Origin: Clostridia bacterium
GTDB lineage: Bacteria; Bacillota; Clostridia; Christensenellales; Aristaeellaceae
Direction: 5' to 3'
Length of the DNA: 64,000 nt
Assembly (NCBI GenBank): GCA_900769875.1
Contig: CAAGII010000083.1
Span: 3,362-67,361, forward strand
The position numbers and the translations under genes are program-made. Shown here in pieces: positions 8,948 to 16,633 of the stretch; position 1 is the first letter of the stretch; each line of letters opens with the position of its first letter. The notes beneath the pieces are model-generated. The model was not told the origin of the DNA, searched no databases, and saw only the letters and a program-made list of their open reading frames with translations.

Positions 8948-10270
8948 ATGGGAAACGGCATGAAGGTCGGTATGATCTCGCTTGGCTGCAACAAGAACCG
9001 GGTGGACTCCGAGACCGCCCTGGGGCTTTTGGCCGAGCGCGGCTATACGTTCACCGCGGATCCCGCCGAGGCGGACGTGCTGATGGTGAACACCTGCGGC
9101 TTTATCGAGTCGGCGAAGGAGGAATCCATCGACGCCATTCTGGAAATGGCGCAGTACAAGCAGACGGGCAAATGCCGCCTGCTGGCGGTGACCGGGTGCC
9201 TGGCGCAGCGCTACGAGCAGGCGCTGCTTGAGGAGATTCCCGAGATTGACGTGCTGCTGGGCGTGAACCAGTACGCGCAGCTGTGCGACGCCATCGACGC
9301 GCGCCTTCGCGGCGGGGAGCGCGTGAGCCTGTGTCAGGACGACCTTGGCTACCTTGAGCATGACCGCGTGCTGACCACGCCCGGCTACACCGCCTACACG
9401 CGCATCGGCGAGGGCTGCTCCAACCGCTGCACGTTCTGCGCCATACCGCTCATTCGCGGCGATTACCGCAGCCGCAGCGAGGAGATGATCCTGCGCGAAA
9501 TCACGAATCTTGCGCGCTCGGGCGTGCGCGAGCACATCCTTGTAGCGCAGGACACCACGCGCTACGGCACCGAGAAGCAGGAGCATACCGCTCTGCCGGA
9601 GCTGATGCGCAAGGCCGCCGCCATCGAGGGCGTGGACTGGCTGCGCGTGCTGTACTGCTATCCCGACGAGACGGACGAGCGCCTGCTGGACGTGATGGCC
9701 GGCACCCCCAACGTCTGCCGCTATCTTGACCTGCCCATCCAGCACATCAATGAGACGATTCTCCGCCGCATGCGCCGCCGCGGCACCGGCGCGGACATCC
9801 GCCGCTGCGTCCGCGCGGCGCGGGAGCGCGGGATTGTGCTGCGCACCAGCATCATTGTGGGCTTCCCCGGGGAGACGGAGGAGCAGTTCGAGGAGCTGCT
9901 GGATTTCGTGCGGGAGACGGAGTTCGACCGGCTGGGCGCGTTCGCCTACTCGCCGGAGGAGGGCACGCCCGCCGCGCGGCTGCCCGATCAGCTGCCGGAC
10001 GAGGTGAAGCAGGAGCGGCTTGACCGCCTCATGCGCCTGCAGGCGGATATCAGCCTGCGCCGCAATCAGGCGCGCGTGGGCAGCGTATGCCGCGTGCTGG
10101 TGACGGGCGCGCAGGAGCAGGGGCTGGCGACGGGCCGCAGCGAGTTTGAGGCCCCCGAAACCGACGGCGAGATCGTGGTGCGCACGCATCGCGCGGTGCG
10201 GCCGGGCGAGTTTATCAATGTCAAAATCACCTCCGCGCAAACCTACGACCTGATGGGAGAGATGGTATGA
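8948..10270 (+). CDS. rimO: Ribosomal protein S12 methylthiotransferase RimO
   Basis: 440 residues. A radical-SAM enzyme that adds a methylthio group to an Asp of ribosomal protein S12. The N-terminal MTTase domain holds cluster Cys C14, C50 (MVNTCGFIESAKEES, a RimO-type signature) and C84. The radical-SAM cluster Cys are C157, C161 and C164 in GCSNRCTFCAIP. A TRAM domain closes the protein. GGAGGG lies ten bases before the chosen ATG. It overlaps pgsA by four bases, so the two are translationally coupled, an arrangement common in Firmicutes. Confidence 0.95.
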   Translation: MGNGMKVGMISLGCNKNRVDSETALGLLAERGYTFTADPAEADVLMVNTCGFIESAKEESIDAILEMAQYKQTGKCRLLAVTGCLAQRYEQALLEEIPEIDVLLGVNQYAQLCDAIDARLRGGERVSLCQDDLGYLEHDRVLTTPGYTAYTRIGEGCSNRCTFCAIPLIRGDYRSRSEEMILREITNLARSGVREHILVAQDTTRYGTEKQEHTALPELMRKAAAIEGVDWLRVLYCYPDETDERLLDVMAGTPNVCRYLDLPIQHINETILRRMRRRGTGADIRRCVRAARERGIVLRTSIIVGFPGETEEQFEELLDFVRETEFDRLGAFAYSPEEGTPAARLPDQLPDEVKQERLDRLMRLQADISLRRNQARVGSVCRVLVTGAQEQGLATGRSEFEAPETDGEIVVRTHRAVRPGEFINVKITSAQTYDLMGEMV

Positions 10271-10803
10271 ACCTGCCGAACAAGCTGAGCATTGTGCGCA
10301 TTGCGCTGATTCCTCTGATGGTGGCGCTGATGTATCCGGACAATCAGGTGTGCTGGATGCTGTCCGCCGCAGTGTTTGCCGTGGCCGCCTTCACCGATTT
10401 TCTGGATGGGTACATCGCCCGCAAGCGGAAGATCGTGACGGACTTTGGCAAGTTCATCGACCCCGTGGCCGACAAGCTGCTGGTTTTGTGTGCGCTGATT
10501 ATGCTCTGCTACCGCGGGCTGATGCTCAGCTGGGTGGTGTGCGTCATTCTCGCGCGCGAGCTGTGCGTGGACGGGCTGCGCATGATCGCGGTGGGCAAGG
10601 GGCGCGTCATCGCGGCGGGCAAGCTGGGCAAAATCAAGACCGTGAGCCAGATTGTGCTGGTGCTGTACCTGATGCTCATCCGCCAGCCCGTGATGGCGAC
10701 CGCGCCCGGCGTGCTGCTGAGTACGTGGGTGACGGTGATCACGCTGTGGAGCGGCGTGGACTACTTTGTGAAAAACGGCAGCTGCATTCTGGAATCGAAG
10801 TAA
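10267..10803 (+). CDS. pgsA: CDP-diacylglycerol--glycerol-3-phosphate 3-phosphatidyltransferase
   Basis: 178 residues. It makes phosphatidylglycerol phosphate, the committed step to phosphatidylglycerol and cardiolipin. The CDP-alcohol phosphotransferase signature is complete: D-G-x2-A-R-x8-G-x3-D-x3-D in FLDGYIARKRKIVTDFGKF followed by IDPVADK. Several hydrophobic helices give an integral membrane protein of normal size. The ATG overlaps the rimO stop. Confidence 0.95.
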   Translation: MNLPNKLSIVRIALIPLMVALMYPDNQVCWMLSAAVFAVAAFTDFLDGYIARKRKIVTDFGKFIDPVADKLLVLCALIMLCYRGLMLSWVVCVILARELCVDGLRMIAVGKGRVIAAGKLGKIKTVSQIVLVLYLMLIRQPVMATAPGVLLSTWVTVITLWSGVDYFVKNGSCILESK

Positions 10804-10848
10804 GCGCGGCGCCCGGCTTTCCGGGACGCGACGCCGGAGGGAATGGAT

Positions 10849-11688
10849 ATGAGAGTGCTTGTGACCGGCGCGAAGGGACAGCTGGGCACGGCGGTGATGC
10901 GGGCGCTGAGGGCGCTGCGCATACCGTGCCTCGGCGTGGATCAGCAGGATTTTGATCTGACCGACGGCGCGGCGGTTCGCGCGTGCGTGCGCGCGTGTCA
11001 GCCGGGCGCGATCATCCACTGCGCCGCCTACACGGCAGTGGATCGCGCCGAGACCGAAACGGCGCGCTGCTGTCAGGTGAACGCCATGGGCACGCTGAAC
11101 GTGGTGCGCGCCGCGCTTGAGACCGGCGCGAAGCTTGCGTATGTGTCCACCGACTATGTGTTTGACGGCAGGCTCGGCAGACCTTGCCAGCCGGGGGACG
11201 CGGCGAATCCCCTCAACATCTACGGCCTGTCCAAATGGCAGGGCGAGCAGGCTGTGCGGGGCATGATGCAGCGCTTCTTCATCGTACGCACGGGCTGGCT
11301 GTACAGCGAGGGTCACGGCTTTGTCGCGGACATCCTCCGCCTGGGCGCGGAGCGTGATATGCTGCGCGTGGTGTCCGACCAGATCGGCACGCCGACCTAT
11401 GCGCCAGACCTTGCCGCCACGCTCTGCGACCTTGTGCAGACAGGCTGCTACGGCGTATACCACGCCGCGGGAAGCGGCTCGTGCAGCCGCTACGAGCTGG
11501 CGCGCGAGGCGCTGCGCGTCGCGTCCATCCCCTCGAAGGTCGTTCCGGTGGATTCCGCGGCGTTCCATACCCCGGCAAGGCGGCCGCTGGATACGCGGCT
11601 CGACTGCTCCTCGCTGAAGGAGGACGCGGGCCTTGCGCTGCTGCCCGACTGGCGCGATTCGCTGCGCAGGTGCATCCACGAGGCGTAG
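10849..11688 (+). CDS. dTDP-4-dehydrorhamnose reductase (RmlD-like)
   Basis: 279 residues. An extended SDR protein of the RmlD substrate-binding family: NAD(P)-binding GAKGQLG near the start, HCAAYTAVDRAE, STDYVFDG, and the active-site YGLSK. RmlD reduces dTDP-4-keto-rhamnose in dTDP-rhamnose synthesis, but no rmlABC genes are nearby, so another nucleotide sugar is possible. Two in-frame ATG codons lie six bases apart; the second was chosen because GGAGGG is seven bases upstream of it and only one base from the first. A clear terminator follows. Confidence 0.85.
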   Translation: MRVLVTGAKGQLGTAVMRALRALRIPCLGVDQQDFDLTDGAAVRACVRACQPGAIIHCAAYTAVDRAETETARCCQVNAMGTLNVVRAALETGAKLAYVSTDYVFDGRLGRPCQPGDAANPLNIYGLSKWQGEQAVRGMMQRFFIVRTGWLYSEGHGFVADILRLGAERDMLRVVSDQIGTPTYAPDLAATLCDLVQTGCYGVYHAAGSGSCSRYELAREALRVASIPSKVVPVDSAAFHTPARRPLDTRLDCSSLKEDAGLALLPDWRDSLRRCIHEA

Positions 11689-11723
11689 CCCTGCCATGCG
11701 CGTGCATGATGTTTGCCAAAGAC

Positions 11724-11753
11724 AAGCCTGCTTTGTTCCGAAAGCAGGCTTTT
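11724..11753 (+). terminator. Rho-independent terminator
   Basis: Stem AAGCCTGCTTT / AAAGCAGGCTT with a six-base loop, followed by T. It is downstream of the rmlD-like gene. Confidence 0.75.
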
Positions 11754-11761
11754 CCTGTGCG

Positions 11762-11989
11762 TTGTTTGTGACGGAATTGTACGAGTATTCATAGAATTTG
11801 TTGCAATCCTGCAATATTTTTGTAATATTTGAGATATCCACAGCCTTGTCCACCTGTGCAGAAATGCTGTGGAAAAATGGAAGAGCCTGTGGATAAACTG
11901 GGAAAACTGGCAGGGAATCACGGTTCAGGGCGGCAAAACCTGTGGATAAAGCTGTGGACATTGTGGATAAGTCCAAAAAGTTATCCACA
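11762..11989. other. AT-rich stretch plus dense DnaA-box cluster
   Basis: Bases 11771-11830 hold 17 G or C in 60 (28%) by my count, far below the surroundings. Immediately next to this are four perfect DnaA boxes in 102 bases: TGTGGATAA at 11888, 11941 and 11962, and TTATCCACA at 11981. One-mismatch boxes lie at 11834 (ATATCCACA) and 11868 (TGTGGAAAA), and a weaker one at 11953. An AT-rich unwinding-type element beside clustered boxes is the layout of a replication origin, but no dnaA or dnaN is nearby and gene strand does not switch here. A DnaA-titrating or regulatory cluster is the alternative. Confidence 0.7.
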
Positions 11990-12094
11990 GGCAGGGTGTG
12001 CAGGAAATCCTGCAGCAAATATGAAGCGCGCGCATGCCCAAAGAAAACGCCGCATACGCTGGTAGCGCCCGCTGCGGCGGGCAGGAGGTGCGGC

Positions 12095-12907
12095 ATGAAG
12101 GATTCACCGCTTGTTTGCCGTCGCGCGCTGCATGCGCTGACGCTGCTTGTGCTTTGCGCGGGTCTGTGCGTGACGGGCGTGATGACCGCGGGGCTGCTGC
12201 GCGCGGAACCGGACGCGCCCGCGTCTGAGCCCGCGCCCACGGGCGCGCCGAGCCAGTCGCCCCTGCCGCTTTCGGGGCTGACCGTCGCGCTTGATCCCGG
12301 GCACGGCGGCTACGACGGCGGCGCGCGCTGCCGCGACAGCGGCGTATGGGAAAAGGCGCTGAACCTTGAGGTGGCTCAGCGCCTTGAGGCGTCGCTCGCA
12401 AAGCTTGGCGCGCAGGTGGTGATGACCCGCCGCACGGATACCGACCTGTGCGGCCCTGAGCGGAGCGCGACCAAAACGAAAAAGCGGCAGGATATGGAGC
12501 GCCGCGTCGCCATCGCGTCGGAGGCGGGGGCGGACATGGTGCTTTCCATCCACATGAACGAGTACCGCAGCCGCCGCGAGAGTGGCCCGCAGGTGTTCTA
12601 CCGCGAGGGCAGCGCGCCCTCACGGCTGCTGGCGGGCTGCCTGCAGGACGCGCTGATTGGGGAGCTTTCGCCCGCAAGGCGGCGCAGTGCCATGGCGGGT
12701 GACTATTTCATCTTGCAGCTTGACGTGCCCAGCTGCCTTGTGGAGTGCGGCTTCATCTCCAACGCGGAGGAGGAGCGCCTGCTGCTTGACGCGTCCTATC
12801 AGCAGCGCCTCGCGGACGCGGTGGCGCAGGGCGTGCTGGAATACGTCACGCTTGCACGCCGTTTGCGCGAAGCCCCGCAACAAACGCCTCTGGCAGCGGC
12901 GCGGTGA
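12095..12907 (+). CDS. N-acetylmuramoyl-L-alanine amidase (Amidase_3, CwlD-like)
   Basis: 270 residues with an N-terminal membrane anchor or signal (LTLLVLCAGLCVTGVMTAGLL) and a Pro-rich linker. The zinc amidase domain shows LDPGHGGYDGGA (first His ligand), the Glu of WEKALNLE, SIHMNE (second His), and VECGFISNAEEERLL. The enzyme cuts the bond between MurNAc and the stem peptide outside the membrane; the CwlD group acts in spore cortex maturation, but that role is not shown here. AGGAGGTG precedes the ATG. The last 62 bases overlap the 3' end of the convergent rluD gene. Confidence 0.9.
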   Translation: MKDSPLVCRRALHALTLLVLCAGLCVTGVMTAGLLRAEPDAPASEPAPTGAPSQSPLPLSGLTVALDPGHGGYDGGARCRDSGVWEKALNLEVAQRLEASLAKLGAQVVMTRRTDTDLCGPERSATKTKKRQDMERRVAIASEAGADMVLSIHMNEYRSRRESGPQVFYREGSAPSRLLAGCLQDALIGELSPARRRSAMAGDYFILQLDVPSCLVECGFISNAEEERLLLDASYQQRLADAVAQGVLEYVTLARRLREAPQQTPLAAAR

Positions 12908-13766
12908 AGGTCATGCGCTCGCCGCTTGACGGGTGCGTGAAGGAGAGCGACCACGCGTGCAGCATCAGCCGCGGCACCTTCGCGCCGCGCGGCGAGCCAT
13001 AGATCGGGTCGCCGCACACGGGATGGCCGATGTGCTTCATATGCACGCGGATCTGATGCGTGCGCCCGGTGAGGATGTGCACGTCCAGCAGCGTGCAGGC
13101 GCGTCCGCGCGCAAGCACGCGCCACTCGGTGATGGCCTCGCGCCCCTCGGGATCGACCGCCATCTTTTTGCGATCCTTTTTGCTGCGCGCGATGGCGGCC
13201 TCGATGCGGCCCTCGTCCTGCGAAATGGCGCCGTCCACCAGCGCGCGGTAGTGCTTTTCCATCTGCCGCTCCTGCAGCTGGCGGCTGAGGCTCAGCTGCG
13301 AGGCATCGTTCTTCGCCACCAGCAGCAGCCCCGATGTGTCCTTGTCCAGCCGGTGCACGATGCCCGGGCGCGTCTCACCCCCGATGGAGCCCAGATGCTC
13401 CAGATGGTGCAGCAGCGCGTTCACCAGCGTGCCGTCCTCGTTGCCCGCTGCGGGATGCACCACCATGCCGCAGGGCTTGACGACCACGGCAAGATCATCG
13501 TCCTGATAGAGAATCTCCAGCGGAATATCCTGCGCCTCGGGCGTGGCGGGCCTTGGCGGCGGACAGACGAGCGTCACCTCCGCGCCCTGCGCGGGTCTTG
13601 CGCCCGCCTTTTTTTCCACACTGCCCGCCACGGCGCAGTAGCCCTCCGCCATCAGCGCGGCGACGCGGCTGCGCGTCAGCCCCGTGCGCTCGCTCAGCTG
13701 CACATCCAGCCGCCTGCCGTCGGACACGATGCGCCAGCGCGTTTCCTCCATTGGCTGCATGGTCAT
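12846..13766 (-). CDS. RluD-family rRNA pseudouridine synthase
   Basis: 306 residues. An S4-like N-terminal domain (LDVQLSERTGLTRSRVAALMAEG) is followed by the RluA/RluD catalytic domain with the active-site Asp in RPGIVHRLDKDTSG and the later RTHQIRVHM and GDPIYG motifs. It modifies uridines in 23S rRNA. The start ATG overlaps the lspA stop (ATGA), so translation is coupled to lspA; AAAGGAG lies about a dozen bases upstream. The lspA-rluD pair is a frequent arrangement in Firmicutes. Its 3' end overlaps the convergent amidase gene. Confidence 0.93.
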   Translation of the reverse strand: MTMQPMEETRWRIVSDGRRLDVQLSERTGLTRSRVAALMAEGYCAVAGSVEKKAGARPAQGAEVTLVCPPPRPATPEAQDIPLEILYQDDDLAVVVKPCGMVVHPAAGNEDGTLVNALLHHLEHLGSIGGETRPGIVHRLDKDTSGLLLVAKNDASQLSLSRQLQERQMEKHYRALVDGAISQDEGRIEAAIARSKKDRKKMAVDPEGREAITEWRVLARGRACTLLDVHILTGRTHQIRVHMKHIGHPVCGDPIYGSPRGAKVPRLMLHAWSLSFTHPSSGERMTFTAPLPEAFVAGLRANGVQA

Positions 13767-14209
13767 TTGCTTTCCCAGTCTCCTTTGCAAAAGATGAGCG
13801 ACGCCGCCATCAGCGCGCAGCCCACGCACAGCGCCGCGTCCGCCACGTTGAACACCGCGAAGCGGAACAGCAGCACCTCCACCATATCCGTCACATACCC
13901 CAACAAGAGCCGGTCGAGCATGTTGCCCACCGCGCCCCCCAGCATCAGCGCCGCCGCCGTGCGGCTGAGCGGACCGAGCCGGAAGCGGCGCAGCGCCAGC
14001 GCGCCCGCCACAATCACCGCAACGCTCGCAAGCCCCAGCAGCCACGCGTGCCCGCTGAGCATGCTGAACGCCATGCCCGTGTTGACCGTATACCGCAGCC
14101 CCAAAACGCCCGGAATCAGCGCGACAGGCTCCGTGAGCGTGCGCGCCCAGGCCTTCGCCGCCTGATCGGCCGCGACCACAAGCAGCGAAAGAAACGCATA
14201 TCGCAGCAT
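13763..14209 (-). CDS. lspA: Lipoprotein signal peptidase (signal peptidase II)
   Basis: 148 residues, four predicted membrane helices. It removes signal peptides from diacylated prolipoproteins. Conserved blocks are VAADQAAKAW near the N-terminus, VNTGMAFSML, the first catalytic Asp in GGAVGNMLDRL and the second in FAVFNVADAALCVG. The ATG has GGAG six bases upstream. Two bases separate it from the stop of the upstream DUF5665 gene, and its own stop overlaps rluD, so the three form one operon. Confidence 0.95.
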   Translation of the reverse strand: MLRYAFLSLLVVAADQAAKAWARTLTEPVALIPGVLGLRYTVNTGMAFSMLSGHAWLLGLASVAVIVAGALALRRFRLGPLSRTAAALMLGGAVGNMLDRLLLGYVTDMVEVLLFRFAVFNVADAALCVGCALMAASLIFCKGDWESK

Positions 14210-14211
14210 GT

Positions 14212-14496
14212 CTACTCCAATCTGCTCTGCACAAATTCGACCAGCCGCACCAGAAAATCCCCGATGATGGGCAGATTCTGCTGCGCCAGCTTCTGCAGCG
14301 CAAGCACCAGGATCGCGCCCAGCACCGTAAAGCCGACCGCCATCCCCGCGCCGCGCACAAGCCCTGCCAGCAGCTGCGTGCGGTAGAACCTGCGCCGGTC
14401 GTCCAGATAATCGAGATACTCCGGCAGCCGCAGCCGCTCCAGCGCGCGGAAATAATCCTCCATCGTATTCGCCACACGCCGCCGCTTTTCCTTCAT
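14212..14496 (-). CDS. DUF5665 family small membrane protein
   Basis: 94 residues. It matches the DUF5665 pattern: an N-terminal basic and aromatic region (YLDYLDDRRRFYRTQLLAGLVRGAGMAVG), a transmembrane helix (FTVLGAILVLALQKLA) and the C-terminal block NLPIIGDFLVRLVEFVQ. The function of the family is unknown. The ATG with AAGGGG upstream is preferred over an in-frame TTG six bases earlier. It is the first gene of the DUF5665-lspA-rluD operon. Confidence 0.8.
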   Translation of the reverse strand: MKEKRRRVANTMEDYFRALERLRLPEYLDYLDDRRRFYRTQLLAGLVRGAGMAVGFTVLGAILVLALQKLAQQNLPIIGDFLVRLVEFVQSRLE

Positions 14497-14584
14497 TGGC
14501 AACCCCTTCCCTGCGCTTTACGGGCGTAGCTTGCCCGCGCGCCGCGCGCGCAATGCGCCGCACGACAGAAATTTGCAAAAACGC

Positions 14585-14613
14585 TTGACAAACGGATACC
14601 TCCATGCTATAAT
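14585..14613 (+). promoter_or_regulatory. Consensus promoter for tRNA-Pro
   Basis: TTGACA, 17 bases, TATAAT; a perfect SigA consensus, 26 bases before the tRNA. Confidence 0.9.
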
Positions 14614-14639
14614 CATGATGTTCGCTGAAAGGCGGATGA

Positions 14640-14713
14640 CTGGGTGTGGCGCAGTTTGGTAGCGTGCCTGAATGGGGTTCAGGAGGCCGGAAGTTCAAGT
14701 CTTCTCACCCAGA
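14640..14713 (+). tRNA. tRNA-Pro (GGG)
   Basis: A 74-base cloverleaf. Acceptor stem CTGGGTG / CACCCAG; anticodon stem CCTGA / TCAGG around loop ATGGGGT, giving anticodon GGG with G37 as usual for Pro; T-arm with GTTCAAGTC. CCA is not encoded. Decodes CCC and CCT. Confidence 0.93.
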
Positions 14714-14717
14714 CTGG

Positions 14718-14747
14718 AGAAGCGGTTGTGTGACCGCTTCTTTTTTT
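14718..14747 (+). terminator. tRNA-Pro terminator
   Basis: Stem AGAAGCGGT / ACCGCTTCT with a six-base loop, followed by T6. Confidence 0.9.
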
Positions 14748-14772
14748 GCACCCCCAAATCCCACGCGCGCTC

Positions 14773-14801
14773 TTGCCTTGCGCCGCGCGGGGTGCTACAA
14801 T
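14773..14801 (+). promoter_or_regulatory. Promoter for the ABC transporter gene
   Basis: TTGCCT, 17 bases, TACAAT, 47 bases before the ATG. Confidence 0.55.
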
Positions 14802-14848
14802 AGAAGCAATCCTGCAGTCTGACAAGTGTATTCAAAGGAGAAGCCGCC

Positions 14849-16621
14849 ATGTCCGCCACGAAGTCCGCCCGTCCCATGAAGACCTCGACCCTCATCCGCC
14901 GCTTTCTGCCCTATTACCGCCGCTACTGGAAAACGGTGGTCTTTGACCTGAGCTGCGCCGCGCTCACCACCGTGTGCGAGCTGGTGCTGCCCATGATCGT
15001 GCGCGCCATCACCGCCACCGCCACGGTCGATCCGCTGCTGCTCACGGTGCCCTATGTGCTGCGGCTGGGCGCGCTGTACATGCTGCTGCGCGTCATCGAC
15101 GCGGCGGCCAGCTACTACATGCAGTCGGTGGGTCACATCATGGGCAGCCAGCTGGAGACCGATATGCGCTCCGACCTGTTTGGCCACCTGCAGAAGCTGT
15201 CCTTCTCCTACTACAGCGGAACGAAGGTCGGGCAGATCATGTCGCGCATCACCTCCGACCTGTTTGAGGTGACGGAGTTCGCGCACCACTGCCCGGAGGA
15301 GTTCTTCATCGCGGGCATCAAGATCGCGGTCAGCTTTGTGCTGCTGCTGGGCATGAACGTGCCCCTGACGCTGATGATGTTCGCCGTGCTGCCCTTCATG
15401 CTGGCCTTTGCGCGCTACTACAACCACCGCTTCCGCTCCACCTTCCGCGCGCGCAACCGGCAGGTGGGCGAGATCAACGCGCAGGTGGAGGACAGTTTGC
15501 TTGGCATCCGCGTGGTGAAATCCTTCGCCAACGAGGAGATCGAGGAGCGCAAGTTCGAGGAGGGCAACCGCCGCTTCCTTGACCTGAAGGCGCTCAGCTA
15601 CCGCTACATGGCGCAGTTCGGCACCTCCAACCGCATTTTTGACGGGCTGATGTACATTCTCATCGTGGTCGCGGGCGCGATCATGATCGGCAAGGAGCAG
15701 CTCTCGCTGGCGGATTTCACCGCGTACCTGCTCTACGCGGGCGTGCTGCTCAACTCCATCCGCCGCATTGTGGAATTTATCGAGCAGTTCCAGCGCGGCA
15801 TGACGGGCATCGAGCGCTTCTATGAAATCATGGACGTGGAGCCTGATATCACCGACGCGCCCGACGCGCGCGAGCTGCAAAACGTGCGCGGCGCGGTCGC
15901 CTTTGAGGACGTGGGCTTCCATTACGGCGACGACAGCGTGAATGTGCTTCGCCACCTGACGCTGGAGGTGAAGCCCGGGCAGTCCATCGCGCTGGTCGGG
16001 CCCAGCGGCTCGGGCAAAACCACGCTGTGCAGCCTGATTCCCCGCTTCTACGACGTCACCGAGGGGCGCATCCTCATCGACGGGCAGGATGTGCGCACCC
16101 TCACCCAGCGCTCGCTGCGTCAGGCCATCGGCGTGGTGCAGCAGGATGTGTACCTCTTCTCCGGCACGGTGCTGGAGAATATCGCCTACGGCAAGCCCGG
16201 CGCGAGCCGCGAGGAGATTGTGCAGGCCGCGAAAATGGCCGGCGCGCACGATTTCATCATGAGCCTGCCGGACGGCTACGATACCTATGTGGGCGAGCGC
16301 GGCGTGCGCCTCTCCGGCGGACAGAAGCAGCGCGTGTCCATCGCGCGCGTGTTCCTCAAGAATCCGCCCATCCTCATTCTGGACGAGGCGACCTCCGCGC
16401 TGGACAACGAGAGCGAGCATCTGGTGCAGCAGTCGCTGGAAAAGCTCGCGCACGGCCGCACGGTGTTCACCATCGCCCACCGCCTGACCACCATCAAGGG
16501 CGCGGACGTGATCTGGGTGCTGACCGAGAAGGGCGTGGAGGAAATGGGCAGCCACGACGAGCTGATCCGCAAGGGCGGGCTCTACGCCCACCTGTACGAC
16601 ATGTATACCACCAACGCGTAA
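14849..16621 (+). CDS. ABC transporter, fused permease and ATPase (exporter type)
   Basis: 590 residues. An N-terminal type-1 exporter membrane domain with six helices covers about 1-320, then a nucleotide-binding domain. Visible NBD motifs are Walker A GPSGSGKTT, Q-loop IGVVQQDVYLFSGTV, signature LSGGQKQR, Walker B ILILDEATSALD and H-loop TIAHRL. This half-transporter layout (MsbA/LmrA-like) normally dimerises to export lipids, drugs or peptides; the substrate is not indicated. AAAGGAGA precedes the ATG. It starts a plus-strand run continuing to the GNAT-ManA gene 12 bases later. Confidence 0.93.
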   Translation: MSATKSARPMKTSTLIRRFLPYYRRYWKTVVFDLSCAALTTVCELVLPMIVRAITATATVDPLLLTVPYVLRLGALYMLLRVIDAAASYYMQSVGHIMGSQLETDMRSDLFGHLQKLSFSYYSGTKVGQIMSRITSDLFEVTEFAHHCPEEFFIAGIKIAVSFVLLLGMNVPLTLMMFAVLPFMLAFARYYNHRFRSTFRARNRQVGEINAQVEDSLLGIRVVKSFANEEIEERKFEEGNRRFLDLKALSYRYMAQFGTSNRIFDGLMYILIVVAGAIMIGKEQLSLADFTAYLLYAGVLLNSIRRIVEFIEQFQRGMTGIERFYEIMDVEPDITDAPDARELQNVRGAVAFEDVGFHYGDDSVNVLRHLTLEVKPGQSIALVGPSGSGKTTLCSLIPRFYDVTEGRILIDGQDVRTLTQRSLRQAIGVVQQDVYLFSGTVLENIAYGKPGASREEIVQAAKMAGAHDFIMSLPDGYDTYVGERGVRLSGGQKQRVSIARVFLKNPPILILDEATSALDNESEHLVQQSLEKLAHGRTVFTIAHRLTTIKGADVIWVLTEKGVEEMGSHDELIRKGGLYAHLYDMYTTNA

Positions 16622-16633
16622 GGAGGAACCGAC

